In this document: positions 1 to 16,000 of the stretch, in pieces
Layout: each line of letters opens with the position of its first letter
Position numbering within the stretch: the stretch's first letter is position 1
DNA from: Onchocerca volvulus
Lineage: Eukaryota; Nematoda; Chromadorea; Rhabditida; Onchocercidae
Reading direction: 5' to 3'
Assembly: GCA_000499405.2 (NCBI GenBank)
Contig: HG738136.1
Coordinates: 1,962,646 to 2,026,645 of the forward strand
DNA length: 64,000 nt
The notes under the pieces: generated by a model
What the model saw: only the letters and a program-made list of their open reading frames with translations
What the model was told of the DNA's origin: nothing
Databases searched by the model: none
Program-made: the position numbers and the translations under genes

Positions 1-102
1 ACGATGTTTTTCATCTGTGCTATATGAGCAATTATCCAACAGTGAACAATCTTCAACTTTCAGTTTTTCCAATTCATCCTGAGCATTCTTTATCCATTCC
101 TT
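1..102 (-). CDS. Probable further 3' exon of riok-2, cut by the window edge
   Basis: An open minus-strand frame starts after a TTTTTTCAAG acceptor-like site and reads LKEWIKNAQDELEKLK, a charged, probably helical stretch, to the window edge. It joins in phase with riok-2 if the splice donor is the AG|GTTCG at about 365-366, two codons before the apparent stop. This would bring the protein nearer normal RIO2 length. The alternative is an exon of a separate downstream minus-strand gene. The acceptor ends in CAAG rather than the usual TTTCAG, so confidence is moderate. Confidence 0.45.
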
Positions 103-357
103 GAGCCTTGAAAAAAGCAGTATGAAAAAAGAAGCTGAAATCAATTCATAAATATGGTTCAAGAGTGGCAGAGAAATCGAAGAGTGTTTTTAATAAAATG
201 TAGGCGGTCAGAAAATAAAGATGAAAACAACCTTGATGATTTCACAAAGTGCTGTTCAATTGATAGCTCAAAACTTGAACTAAACATTGGCATGAAAGGA
301 ATAAATTATCCACATTAGTTTGAAATGACATATGACTGATGCAACGGCACTTTCGTT

Positions 358-2885
<2,528 letters not shown>

Positions 2886-2896
2886 ATCTGAAAAAT
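2886..2896 (-). promoter_or_regulatory. Candidate SL trans-splice acceptor of riok-2
   Basis: Reading on the minus strand, the sequence TTTTTCAG ends only 2 nt before the ATG. A strong nematode 3' splice site this close to the start, with no upstream exon in sight, is typical of a spliced-leader acceptor. Confidence 0.6.
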
Positions 2897-3507
2897 AAAC
2901 GGGTAATTTAGTGATATTATGGAAACAATTGAATACATATAAATACATATACTATATTACATAATACAAATACACATACTGTAGATATTGCATACTGTAC
3001 AAGGTCACGTACTTTAGATACTGTATACTGTGTTGGGTCAACAATATATGTAGAAATCTGCGAACGATGATTTTATAAGAGATTGGAACATTGAAATCAT
3101 TAATCTTTTGCCTTACCCAACTGCTCCTTAATGAGTTAATTAAGGCAGTGTCATGTGTCATATGACCTTTGACAGGCGTTATAAATTAACGGGCCGCATT
3201 TTTGTTGCACTTCTATTAATAATGTTTTAAATTATTTTAATCGTTATCTTTCATTTTTCTGTTTCTATTTAAAATTGATTCTTCTTTATAAATATTCCAT
3301 TCAGTACAAATTATTATAAAATAGCTTCAAAAGATGCACATTTTTCTCTACGTGGGATAAGAAAAACGAATTATAGGCAAAATTTTAGATTATTTTAATA
3401 AGAATACAAGAACTGCTAACTTTGTGTGATTAATTTTTGAAAAAAAATTCAGTAATTATCTAGTATTTGATAGTTTTTATGATAATTAAGAGGGAAGCGA
3501 GCTTAAT

Positions 3508-3600
3508 ATAAGTATAGGAAAATCAAAAGGTCATTATAAGCATAGGAGAATGGAAAGGTCAACATTAAACATAGGAGAGTGGAGGGGCCAACATCAAGTA
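3508..3600. repeat. Short tandem repeat, about 30 bp x 3
   Basis: Three imperfect units share the core CATAGGAGAATGGAAAGGTC followed by AACATTAA. They are AG-rich on the plus strand and are spaced about 30 bp apart. Confidence 0.7.
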
Positions 3601-4192
3601 TTTTTTTGAATAGCATTATTTGTTGCGAATTGAATGCTTGAATTGAAAAAGGGCAATTCGTCTCCAGATAGGATGAGCATGCAAAGAACGGAAATGTTGC
3701 AAAAATTTTAAACTTGTTTCAAATATCATGAAGAATTGAAAAGATACCATTTGGTGTAAAAATATATGATGACAGTACAAGTTCCGAAAAAATTAAAATG
3801 GAATTTTAGCGGAATTGGTCATCATGCAAAAGGAAACTATGCTTATTGACACTTATAATTTATCAATTTGTTAATTTATTTTCGCCTCATTTCATTCCTT
3901 CTTTTCCATCATCATTTATTCATTGCTTGATGGTATAAAAAAAAATCTTCCGATCATGATTAATTGGCATCAGTATAAATCACTTTAAATTTATTTGACA
4001 TTCTTTTAAATGAACATAGTAACGGCATATTAATTGGAAATTAATAAACTAGTATTACTAGGCAATATTTGGAGCTTATGAAATGAAATTGAGAAATTGC
4101 AGAAGGTATATATTTGGGTATAAGTAAATTGGAGATCTATGCCTAAAATACTATGCAAATTAGTTATAAAAATCATGCAAAAATATTTGGAA

Positions 4193-4396
4193 CTAGCTGA
4201 ACTCGGTCGCGTTTCATGTGGTCAAGTCCAATTAGTCTATATAAATAAAAATGCAAATATTCGTTTGTTCAAAATCTTAAATCTCCGGAAATTCTTAAAT
4301 ATGTGCCTATGCAACGTTGTATCAAAATTTCAAACCACTCGGTGAAGAACTTGTGTGGAAATGAACAACGAACATTTACGTTTTTATTTATGCAGA
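4193..4396 (-). mobile_element. Short non-autonomous Helitron-like element
   Basis: Read on the minus strand, the element starts with TC after an A (4396/4397) and ends in CTAG before a T (4193/4192), the A|TC...CTAG|T signature of Helitrons. Both inner ends carry an AAATAAAAAYG-type inverted repeat. It shares both end regions with the longer helicase-bearing copy at 19402-21489 and the short copy at 39592, but has no coding capacity. It is about 204 bp long. Confidence 0.75.
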
Positions 4397-5317
4397 TTTA
4401 CAAAGTGTATAAGATTTCGAAGTTAAGAAACAAATAAAGAAAGATATTATAAAAACAAACCGAAACATGTAAGATTTATATTACGAAAAATTAAATAGTT
4501 CTGGAATTTAAATATGAATAGTTTTCAAAAGCCAACCATTTAACATAATAATGATAAAGGTATTTGACCAAAAATGATGTATTTAACGAAACAATTGGAA
4601 ACAGTAAGATTGACAAAATAAAACGAAGCAACTGCAGAAATTGGCTATACTGGAACTACATATATACTGATCATGGAGACAGTACAGAGACAGCGGAATT
4701 CCTTTGTAATCTTTTGATAAAGGGTGCAAAACTGATGACAGTAATTTTCTTTTTCTTTCATTTTCCTTTCATTGCTTCTTTTTTAGCTTTTTTTCATTCT
4801 TTTTACCATCTTTTTTTGTTCAATTTGTTCGACAAAAATTTAAAATTTATAGTCTACTTCTAACAACAATAAATTAATAAGGACTGGAAAAAGAATAAAA
4901 GAATTACAGTCATGCTGCATTAAAAATAAATTTGATTGCTTTATATGATCTATTAACTAAGCATAACGACGAACAGCCAACAAATATATTACTTGCTGTC
5001 TACGTTTATTTAAATATACATGTGTCTAAGAGAAAAGCAAAAACTCTACATAATTTAAAAAAAAAATTCTCTACTTCTACCCTTCTTTTCTACATGAATT
5101 GGGTTGAATCAACCGGTTTTGCGACTGATAAATGTAGAACTTAAAAGACATATGAGCTTCAATCTTTATAATATAAACATTTAGCACAATGATGATAATA
5201 ATCGAACGATGTCGATAATGAGGACACCTTTCATATAAAAAAGCGCAAAAAAAGTATATAAATTGATAATCCCAATAAAAAACGACCGAATTCATTTTGA
5301 AATTGATAACAAGTAAA

Positions 5318-8300
5318 TTACACATCAGTTTTCCGCTTCTTTGCAGCCGGTCTTTCAAAGTTGTTTTTCATACCACCGGCATATTTCACGAGGAATTTGC
5401 TATTTAATGCTGTCGTAGCAGCCCAAGCACCCTGATGATCCGTCGTATCCTCTGCTGTTAAATGAGACCACTTCGAACGACTAGCTTTTCCGAAATTTTT
5501 GACCTCAAATGATAGTCATTTTTTTATAATATCTTGAACTTAATTACTTTTTTGATTCACAAGCAGATTATAATACATCCGAATTACATAATTAACATCT
5601 TATTTCCATTACGCAAACATTCATCCTCACTAAACATCTGATAAAAAACATCTTTCACATCTGTACAGGATCAACAAGGAACTCACTTTTTATTTCTTTT
5701 GCATTCATTTCGATGACTTTTATTAAGGAATATCTACTGTTTTGTATATTATTTTTACCTATCACTGTCAGCTTTTATTCTGTACATTTTATATTGCATA
5801 TCAGAAAGACCACACAAGTCATGAAATTGATCTAATATTAAAAATGTCATATGGAACAAATTGAAAGATCTAATCTATCAATTGCAAAATAAAGCATATT
5901 TTTACCTGCATAACTTTCGGAAGTACAGATTTATCAAACTGGTCGTCAAGTGTTGCTTCAGCAAAGTCTCTTTTGAATATATCATCTTCAACATCCAAAT
6001 AGAACGCTCCACGATGGAAATATTTTTGGAGAAATTTGTATTTCCCTTTCTTTTGCTGCAATTTGTATTCAAATTAAAATAAAAAAAAATCAAAACATGA
6101 AAATGGCATACAGTCTCAAAGCATATCTCTCCATGCAATTAACTTTCCAATACAGGTAAAAAACAACTTGTATAGAGAAGTTAATGCCACATTTCACGTT
6201 AATTAAAGAGTTAAGAACAATTTTAAAAATTAGAATACCAGAAGAAATATAAATTATTTGGAAGCTAACAAATTTAACGAAACTAGTGGAAAAAGAATTA
6301 TGCAGGCAGAAATTACCAACCATGTTAGTAATAACTTTTGGATTCATTCTTAAATACTGCTTCCGTTCTTCTTCTGTCATGCCATGTATACGATCTAATT
6401 CTGCTTTTTCTCGTGCCAATCTGCAAAAACTCCAAGTATATCCCAGCAAACAACAAACTCAGTGCAAGGCAAATGTTCGAACTGACGAAAAGAAACCAAC
6501 AACAAAACTCCACCAGGACTAGACAATAATCCTTTAACTATGGACTAATTTTTCATAAAAATTTCCACATTTCTCCTAAGAACATCCAGACACTAAATGA
6601 AGTGCAAATCTGATGTAATCTAATTCCACACTCTGGACCGATTTTTCTTTCAACCAAAAAATGATTACGGTACTGAGCATCCTGCCATTGCTTAATATGA
6701 GGCTACAAGTGTTACTTGCATCTCTACAACAATCATTTTTGCAGCTAATATCTGGATCACTGATCTACGATTTTTTCACATAAATGTTTCTCTCACTGGA
6801 ACTGCAATACAAAAGTGAGTAAATTATGTCAAATAATTTGCTGCTTACGCATCGCGCTCCTCTTTATTTCTCTTTAATCGCTTCATTTCACGAAGCTTCC
6901 AACTTTCATATGCAATTTCTTCATTTTCATCATCAGTTACAACTGATGTCAAATCAATGTTATCTTCCTTTTTTCTTTTTTCCATGTCTGCTTCATGTCG
7001 CAAAACTTCCTCTAATAACTGCAAAACTTTGACATAAGTTCCTGAGAAAAAGTTTGAAAAACCACAGCGATTTTTGTTCTTTACAATTATTATATTTTAA
7101 ATATTCATATGTTTTCAAATCATGCATATATTCATTCATAAAAAAAATTGTCATAGGATTGTTCAACAAATGACTGTAATAATATGAAGCGCACTAGCAT
7201 TTCCAAAAAAAGAAGAATTTTAGATATGATCTACTTGTAACTAATCACGAATATGCTGCAAACAGTTTCAAAATGAAGAGCAAATATATTTGCATAAAAA
7301 GAATTAAGCATTAGGAAAGGTCTAAAATTACAAAAAAAAAAAGACCTTTGCAGATTCTTTCTTCCGCCTTTCCTTCCTTTCCTGCTCTTCAGCTTGCTGC
7401 CTCTTAGCACGTTCTTTCTCTTTCTCTTCTTCTATTTTCGTTATTCGTTTACTCCTTAATATGCATAGTTATATAAAAATTTTAATATAGTGATATAAAA
7501 ATCAGATTTTCAATTAAAAATTAGAAACATATGAAACGCGAAAGAAAATAAATGGATATACTTTTCTACGAAGACAGGTTTCATTCTGGGAACTGTTTCA
7601 TCTTCGCTTTCTTCACTTTCTTCTTCACTCGATTCTTCTTCACTGTCTTCATCTTCTTCTGCTTCTTCCTGCTTTCCTATGAGTTCTTCTTCTTCCTTGA
7701 TCAAAGCACGTGCTCTCAATAAAGCTCGCCGTCTTTCAAATTCTTCCTGAAGCTCGTTTCCTTATCAAAAGATGAAAATGACTAACTCCAGAGAATCTTT
7801 TTCTCAAAAAAAAAAAAAGAAGAAAAAAAAAATTACTACCACGAGATTATTGCACATGCAAGAAACAGCCACATATCAAAATGGGAACTAAGAGATTCAT
7901 AATGAACACCTATCATCATCTAATCATGCTTACTTCATCATCTTCATCAGGTTCATCTTCCTCAACAGGAGCTTCTTGCATTTCTAGTTGCATTCGCCGC
8001 AATCTTGCTCTTGTCCTTCTTTTTTCCGCCTCTTCATCATCTTCTGAACTCGATGCTGCTCCTACTTCTTCTTTGTTCACATCAGCTGCACGTTTCCTAA
8101 ATAAGTAAACTGATTCTATTTTCCAGTAACAACATATTTAGCTTTCTTAAAGAACTAATAGTACTTCACACTATCATAATACGGAACTGAAAGTTTGACA
8201 AAGAAATTTTAAGTGAATAATGACTTAATTATATGTAACAAAAAACCAAAAACTAATAACCAAGACCAAAAAGTTATTCGGAACAACTCATTCAAAAGGT

Positions 8301-9234
8301 GGGATGAATAATCAAATTCTCCTAAGCTGACATACTCAAAATGGTTGACTAAACATGAATTGCTAATATGATTCAACTGAAAGAATGAATCGAGAGAATT
8401 TATCCCAGGATTCTAGATTCTGCATAATTAAACTACGATTCTGCATGATTACCTAGGATTCAGGAAGAATGTAAGGAAGATTTCTGCATAATCACCGATG
8501 CCACTTAATGATAATGTTACTGTACTTTGGAAACAGCAGTGATGGAGATTCTCAAACGAGAACTGAGTCAGAAGTTGTTGAAGTCATGTATTTCATTTCG
8601 TTGCTAGTTTTTAGCTAGTAATTCATAACCACATGGCAACAATTCTTTCATATAGCTCAGAATATGAATCATTCCGTTTCTATCTAATTTAATACCACTT
8701 TCATAATTAGATGAAGTGAAGGGAATAAATTTAAAAGAAAACATGATATATAAAAGGTCCTCTGAGAAATGATTGGCAAATATAAATTTACGTTTCTCTT
8801 TGCCACGCATCATTGAGAGGCTTCTCTTGTTCCTCATCACTTTGTTCTCCACCAGATGAATCGTTTTTTCCTAAGGCATATGTTGGTCTGAAATATGCAT
8901 CATTACAAATGCAGTTTGTTCACAATAATCAATTCAATTTCAACAGAATTATTGGAAAAATTGTGCAAAGTGTGACAAAGTATCCAACACTTCGGCCATG
9001 AATTCTAAAGTCATGCCGCTCATAATTTAAAATTCCAATAATATTTAATTTTTTAACTTTTAAACGACAATAAACGTACACTTTCCCAGCCATATATCGA
9101 ACCACTTTCACTTTTTGCATTGTAATTTCACCTTTTTCATTCCTTACAGCAATAGCACCAGCTGTAGGTAGGGCTTTCGGGCCCGTACTACGGCTCTCCA
9201 GATCTCGTTCAAACTTCGGAGTGAACTCTCCCAT
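5318..9234 (-). CDS. mfap1: MFAP1 homologue, spliceosomal B-complex protein
   Basis: MFAP1 is a nuclear component of the spliceosomal tri-snRNP/B complex. Nine exons join in phase: 9080-9234, 8792-8887, 7934-8096, 7562-7746, 7346-7454, 6849-7018, 6321-6420, 5906-6055 and 5318-5503. They give 437 aa, against 439 in human. The N-terminal half is acidic and charged. The family signature follows: [10 protein letters not shown], the Lys/Glu-rich coiled segment, [56 protein letters not shown] and the basic end [11 protein letters not shown], a likely nuclear localisation signal. The start is supported by an acceptor-like AG 2 nt upstream. Exon 1 uses the GT|GTACGT donor because only this keeps frame. 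It lies 857 bp downstream of spt-5 on the same strand. Confidence 0.96.
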
Positions 9235-9246
9235 GTCTAAAGTGAA
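9235..9246 (-). promoter_or_regulatory. Candidate SL trans-splice acceptor of mfap1
   Basis: On the minus strand TTCACTTTAG ends 2 nt before the ATG (AG at 9237-9238). No in-frame upstream exon is visible, so this is a probable spliced-leader acceptor. Confidence 0.5.
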
Positions 9247-10090
9247 TATTGCATACGGTAATCAATAAAATTCGAAGAATTCGTATGAGTCACTTGAAAG
9301 AAACGAAATCCAATACTGCCGGTTGAAAACGACTATAAGTAAGATCTAATAAGACAACCATTTAATACTTTATTTCATTTTCAATTACAAACTTAATAGC
9401 AAACAAATACAAATTTAAAAAATGAAAGGAACGATATAGGAAAGTTGACAATATAAAAAGCGAAATGTAAAGCGGATGAAATGAATTCTATGAGAAAAAG
9501 CAAGGCTTATCAAGTCTTTTAAGATTGCAAATTTTTTTAAAGACCTGCAATCTTTAAAATTCGTTACAAACTTACGATCTCCAGAAAATCTTTGGAGAGA
9601 TCTGTCATCCTCAAAAAATCTCTAATATTTATCCTTTGATTGCAATAACTACTTATTAATTCTATGAAAAAAAGAAAAAAGAAAAGATTATATTGCATTT
9701 TTCACTAGATATTTTAGTTTTTGATAGCTGTTTGAATAATATCGATGTCTATTTTAAATTCAGAAAAATATTAGAGCGAAGTTTGGCTGTATTATATTTC
9801 ACTGTTTCTTGTTATAGGAATTTCTCAATATTGTTTCGTCTTCAAGATACGATTATATGCTATTATACGCTGTTGCAATTGATTTATGATATGGTATATT
9901 CAAGTTTCAACTTTTTTCAAGTTTTGAAAGAAACCTTGATCGCCACTGAATTGTATGGTTGGACTAATAATCAAGTCAAATACCAATAAAAAGGAATATA
10001 TTATATCAATTTATATCTTTGGATGTTTTAAGCACTAACTTCAGAGTGAAAACAAAATATGAGAAAAAAACATTCCAAAGTGAAGAGGAA
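9247..10090. other. Intergenic, mfap1 to spt-5
   Basis: About 0.85 kb of AT-rich DNA between the spt-5 stop and the mfap1 start. It contains a small open frame at 9693-9989 with no recognisable domain. No RNA gene or repeat was seen. Confidence 0.55.
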
Positions 10091-13000
10091 TTATAAATTT
10101 TCCATGCGACAGAGTGATTCAATATGACTCAAAACAATATCGTTATTATCAGTTTTCACCACTGCCTCAGTATTGTCCACGGATACCAAAGTGCCGCTGA
10201 TACCAATATCGTCACCATATATTATTTTTGTCTGAATACAGTCATATAAAAAATCAATCATTAGCAAAATATTAGTGAACGTCGAAAAGCCAGTCATCTT
10301 TTATACCTAAGCTGATGTTCGGAAAAAAAGCGATCCCTCATTCGTATATTATGCTCACTGATATACCCAACCTTTGAATTCTTGCAAGGAATTTTAAAGA
10401 ATAAATTGGCGCCAATTAGAATTACTATATGAATCTAATCATTTACCACGCGAATTTCCAAGTCCTACACAAAGATATTAATCAAGATTTGGCTTGATCC
10501 CAAATATTTAACAAGCTGTGTAAGTTCAAATGCAACAAGGAAATGGCCAACTGACATAATCTGCTAATAATTTCTTTAATTTTGTCATTTGACTAATATC
10601 AAGAAAACAGGCATAATTTTAAAATGTTAACTGAATAGAAATAACGCACCCTATCACCCTGCTGAGGTTTAACGGGAAGAATCTGGTCGAAATATGCCGT
10701 TACTTCGCGATCTAATTCGAATGAGTAAATACTGCAACGATTCTCCTGAAATTTCATAATCCATTAATTTGTAGTAAATAATAAGAAAAAGCAAAAATGA
10801 ACAACATTTACCACAGTGTCGATATGTTTAACAGTTCCTTCTTGACCTTTGAGTTCATCGTCATCATAATTATCACGGAACTGCACCACCATATCAACTG
10901 ATACCCATTCACCTGAGTTCAATACGTGTTGCGCTGAAAATCCCATAAAATGTAAAAATTTTCTTAAAAATGATCAAAAATTTTAGTTTGCATTATCTTC
11001 TATAAATGAGAATAAATACTTACGTATAGCACCAAATCCTGTTGTAGTGCTGCCTGCATTTGAACCTAAACGACAAAATTAATTGGAAAATTATTGATAA
11101 TTTTTAAATTCGATTTTCAAACGAATTTTCAAGACATTTTAGAACTCATGTAATAGAAAAATACATAAACTTACGACTATCCGAGAAAGGACTCGGAGCA
11201 GCATAATCTGCATACATTCCGCCAGGTGTCATTGGTGCATAAGATTGCCCTGCAACTACGTTTATGTAAGTTATTCACATTACGGTATACACTTAAGTAG
11301 TTCAGAAATCTTCATACCAAGAGAAGAGTCTGGATTGTAGCCAGGAGTATGAGGATTCATTGCGCCTGGTGTAGGTACATTGAAGGGTGATGAGGGTTCA
11401 TCGTAATGAATATCATCACTGATTGGATGTGCTGGTGTCGTGGATGGATCCCAAGCCGATGAATGAACTGGAGTACGTCCACCATCATACGACGGTGTTA
11501 AAGCACCATAATGTGGCGTACGTCCTAAACGGAAGACAATTTATCGCGCCAAGAATTACTGTTTACATTCAATTAGTTTATAACAAAATTAACTTTGAAG
11601 AAGTGTATTACCAACTACCATTCACTGTTTTGGAGAGTTGGCCCTGAATTTCTTAGGAAAAATTTCTTCCAAATATAGCGGAATTCTTATTATGAACTGT
11701 ATGAATTATTATAAATTAAATATCAACCAATTTGTGCAAGCATTCCGGAAATGGTCTGCAAAGAATTCCAGAACTAATGAAATCTTCGGTAAACAAATAA
11801 GAGATAATTGTTCTCACCTCCTTCATGCATGGGTGTCTGTGAACCATACATCGGCGTTTGAGCTCCGTACATCGGAGTTTTACTGCCACCACTATACATT
11901 GGTGTTCGGCTGTCACCAGATGGTGTTCTACCAAGCAATCCGCCAATTATCATGCCACCAGGTGTACCGTCACCAACAATCATAATCCGTGATCGGTCAA
12001 CACTAATTGTCTAATAAAATTTATAAAAAATTATTAAATACTTTCCCGAAATATTCAATATATAACTACTCATTTTCCCACTTCTTTTTCAATCTCTTTA
12101 CTTATAATCATTATCATAATTATAATCACCCACGATTTTTTGCAATATATACTGACAATATAATATTATTAGCAATAAGCCATTAAGAATCAATCGAAAA
12201 CTCATGATGAAATAAACAACCTTGCAATTGGAATGAAGCTCAACGCGTGCAGTTTGTTCAGTAGCATCTTTGACAATACCAAAATATCCTTTCAAAGGTC
12301 CCTGTGTGATCCTCACACTTTTTCCAATTATTTGATTATCTCGCCGTATTCGATTTTGTGATTCGAAACCGCCGGTACTTGGTACACCCACAGAACTACC
12401 CTCTAAAACTTCTTTATTTCTATACAGTAAATTTATAAATAAATTTTCCTGAACAACTTTCATTACGACTAGAAAAAAAGAGAGCAGCAAAGATAAAATA
12501 TAATAAAAATTGAAGAGTACAATTAAAAAAGAGACAAAAATATCAAGAGCAAGAAAGAAATTGCGAAAGAAAATCGGAAATCATTAACATGTATTAGGTA
12601 ACAATGTCATCATGAAAACTCGCCATGTTGGGAAGGAGTTGCACCGCCTCTAACACTTCTGCCGCTTGACATATTACCAGGTCGAGGTGTTTGTCCTCCT
12701 AGCTCAACGTGTCGAGGACTCGAGAATGGATCAGGTATGGTCAATCCCTTCACAACGAAATCGCCAACTATAAATTAAAAATATAAATTAGAATTGCATC
12801 CCTAACAATAACAGACAAGTAAAAGAGTGCTAGACTCATTCAATGAAAAATGAAGAATTTAGGCACTGACAATTTAGGCACTTTGAATTGAATAGAGACA
12901 AATACTTTTCATACTTATCTTAACCAACCAAAAGAAATATTTTGCCATAAAAACAATGACTCTTCAATTTTTACATATAAAACACAATGAATAATAGGTC

Positions 13001-16000
13001 TTTCAAGATTTTTCTCAACGATTCTTAAAAATATGAGAGTTGTCAATCAATCGTCTACAGCGAATTTATTTCATTATTAGCTCACTTTTCGTATTTGCCT
13101 TTGAACCAATCAAAAGCAAATGTCTTGGCTTGCAAACAAATAATCCACCATTTTCCATATGCTTTCTGGACATCACAAACGCATACGAACGATATATATG
13201 CTTGATTTCGCCCTGTTTCTCATCTTCTGCATCACCACGACTCTAAAAACAACACAGAAATTAATTTTTAATTTCATCGACACTCATTAAAATTTATTTA
13301 CATATTTACCAGCGGAATCTTTCAGTTTGATAATGCTAGAGAAATGAGTCTAGAGTATACCAAACCATATTCAAATTTTAAGACACTGCTTAATGCAAAG
13401 AAAAAAAAAATTGGAGGGAAACAACCATCAAGAAATTTGAATTACTGTACTTTCTATTTTTTTTCTAGAAACTCAATATAAATAAGTCAATACATCGAAT
13501 TTATTTCAAAAACAACAAATTTATTTTCAATTGTTACGAAAGAAAACAAGAAGGAACAACTATATCAGCCAAAACTCGTTAAACTTATGTCTACGGATCA
13601 GATGAAAATAAAACAATTTTATCAAAAGCAAAGAAATATATCAAACAGCAGTTCAAAACTCCAAATAAAACTGACCGCATAAGGTCCATCTACAACTTTG
13701 ACTGTATCTTTCACTTGAATGCTATTCTGTTGACTATCAAGTGCCTGTGCAAAACGTGTATCTTTTTTACCATGAATTGCTTGCGGTTTCACTCGTACGA
13801 CCTGCAATTACACAGTATGTATAAAAAACAATAGTACAAAAATTAAGATCGAACAGAAAAGACAAAAATCTAATGAGAAATTGAGTACCTTTCCATGCAT
13901 ATTCAAAACTTCCAAATACTCTCTTTCTAAACGAACAATAACACCAGCTGTCTGTTGATCTAACATTACAAGATCCTGATATTGAAATTGTCCCAATGAG
14001 TCTACACCTGTGGTCACGTCAGCACAAAGCTGAACATCACGTGGTAATACTTTCAACTGAAAAATTTTTAAATATAGTTAAAAACTGAAGTCAATTTAGG
14101 TTGTTATAAGAATTTAAAATGATTAAAACCAATCTCTGTCATTTAAGGCTAATCTAATCAAAAAATAGTATCTAGATAATTCTTCAGATCCTAACACTAT
14201 GAGTCTTATCGAAAAATACACCCCAATTAAGAGTGTGAACCAGACGGAGCATTTAATATGTCCGCTGAAACATAATGTACTGAATTATGAAATAATATTA
14301 ATATATAATTATTTAAAGTTAAATAATATTATTGATAATAAGATACTCTCAGATACAGAGAAATAAATGCAGATTTTTTAAACTAATTATCGACATTATA
14401 AATTTATAATGATTGTAAAATAATAAATCTGTACATGAAAAATAAAATATCCAAAGAAAATAAGCCCAATGATACTTTCAAGAAAATTAATACCATGGTT
14501 GGGTTTTTTAGAGAAAATATGATAAGTCTTTTCTTACCTATAGCATAACCCATGTTAATTTGTAACTTTTTTCATATCAGCTAAATAGATTATGAATAAT
14601 TAGATTATATATAAAATTTTCCCTGTTCATCAACATTTACCTCATGCATTGTCAGATCCGATAATAAAATGACGAGATTATCCTCCACGCGCACAATCAA
14701 ACCAGTATCTCCTTCGTAACGGCCATTAATCACTTTCACATGATCGCCTGTTTTGAAGAATTTCCTCAACTCACAAGCATTTAATGTCAACGGCTCCTGT
14801 AAAATGATTATTATTTTGAAAAAAAAGACTTCAAATAATATCAATTCTATCATCAATTCTACTATCGACCATCAGAAAATTCTGAAGTCATGAAAAATTT
14901 ATATATGCAAATTTGAATTCCTTTGTTATTGATTTATTAATGGCAATGCAATCTTCATATTTATTCATGTATAAAGTCTAATCGAAGCAGTTAGTAATCT
15001 AATCGTTTTTCAAGTATGGAAACTTCACTTATCAGACAAACAAAAAGAAAGTTATTAATGTTATTGAATACTATTTAGTTCATTAATCTTGCTCAATAGA
15101 AAAACACCTTTAAATCTTCATGATCGGGCAACATGACAATTTTTTCACCATCAACACTCTGAACTCTGCCACGCAAGTTTACAAGTTCACCATCCGCCAC
15201 TTCGACGTAATCTCCGGGTGAAAAGATGTATGATAAATCTTTCACTTTCATTCCTTCCACTAGAATAAATTAACTTCTATTACAACAGTACAATAAAATA
15301 AACTTTTTAACTAAATCAAATTAATTTTAAGTTCAATATGTCCCATTATTTGCTCATTATCCCAATTTTAAGTTAATGGCCACACTGATACTACGTATTA
15401 TTTCGACAAAAAAAATCATTATTTTCTCTGTAGATGAAAGGAGGATTGCGTATGTGCGAAATATATGAGCACAAAAATTAAAAAACGAACATTCTTTTTT
15501 CAAATCATCGCTTGTTTCTTGGAACTTTTCTAGTTCACTCAAGGAAGGCTTCACACCATCAACCTGCTGAAAAAAAAATTATTAAACCGTTTGCGATATT
15601 TTTCCTGCGTTGTTGACTTCTTTTAAAAAATAATCTACTTGGTAAAAATATTTAAAAAAAAAAAGATCCTAGATTCTTTATGTATAAACGTGAAATATTA
15701 AAAACGTTCAATAAATATCATTCGTTTTTAATCTTTAATATAACATTTTATATCTTTAATATATCATTTGTTAATAAGCAGAAGAATATATTAATAAAAA
15801 AAAAAAAAAAAATGATACTTACGACAATATTCAACGGGAACCATTTATACAAAAAACCTCGACGATACTGATTCCCTTCAAATGTCACGAAATCGCCGTC
15901 TGTTGATACCTCACCTCCTATTTCTCTGAAATTACAATATTGAATTTTCTGGAAATGAAACAGAAGTGATGCTCAAACAATATAGATAGAGAGTTGCAAT

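Larger units (their letters stand above)
2897..5317. other. Intergenic, riok-2 to mfap1
   Basis: About 2.4 kb of AT-rich DNA between two minus-strand genes. It holds a small tandem repeat near 3510-3600 and a short Helitron at 4193-4396. The open frames here (for example 4564-4863) have low-complexity AT-driven composition and no recognisable domain. Confidence 0.6.

Noticed and set aside
4564..4863. Plus-strand open frame of 99 codons with Phe-rich end
   Set aside because: The Phe-rich part comes from a T-rich tract; no domain or conserved feature is visible.
11638..11985. Plus-strand open frame of 115 codons opposite spt-5
   Set aside because: Antisense shadow of the spt-5 exon that encodes TPMY repeats and its intron.
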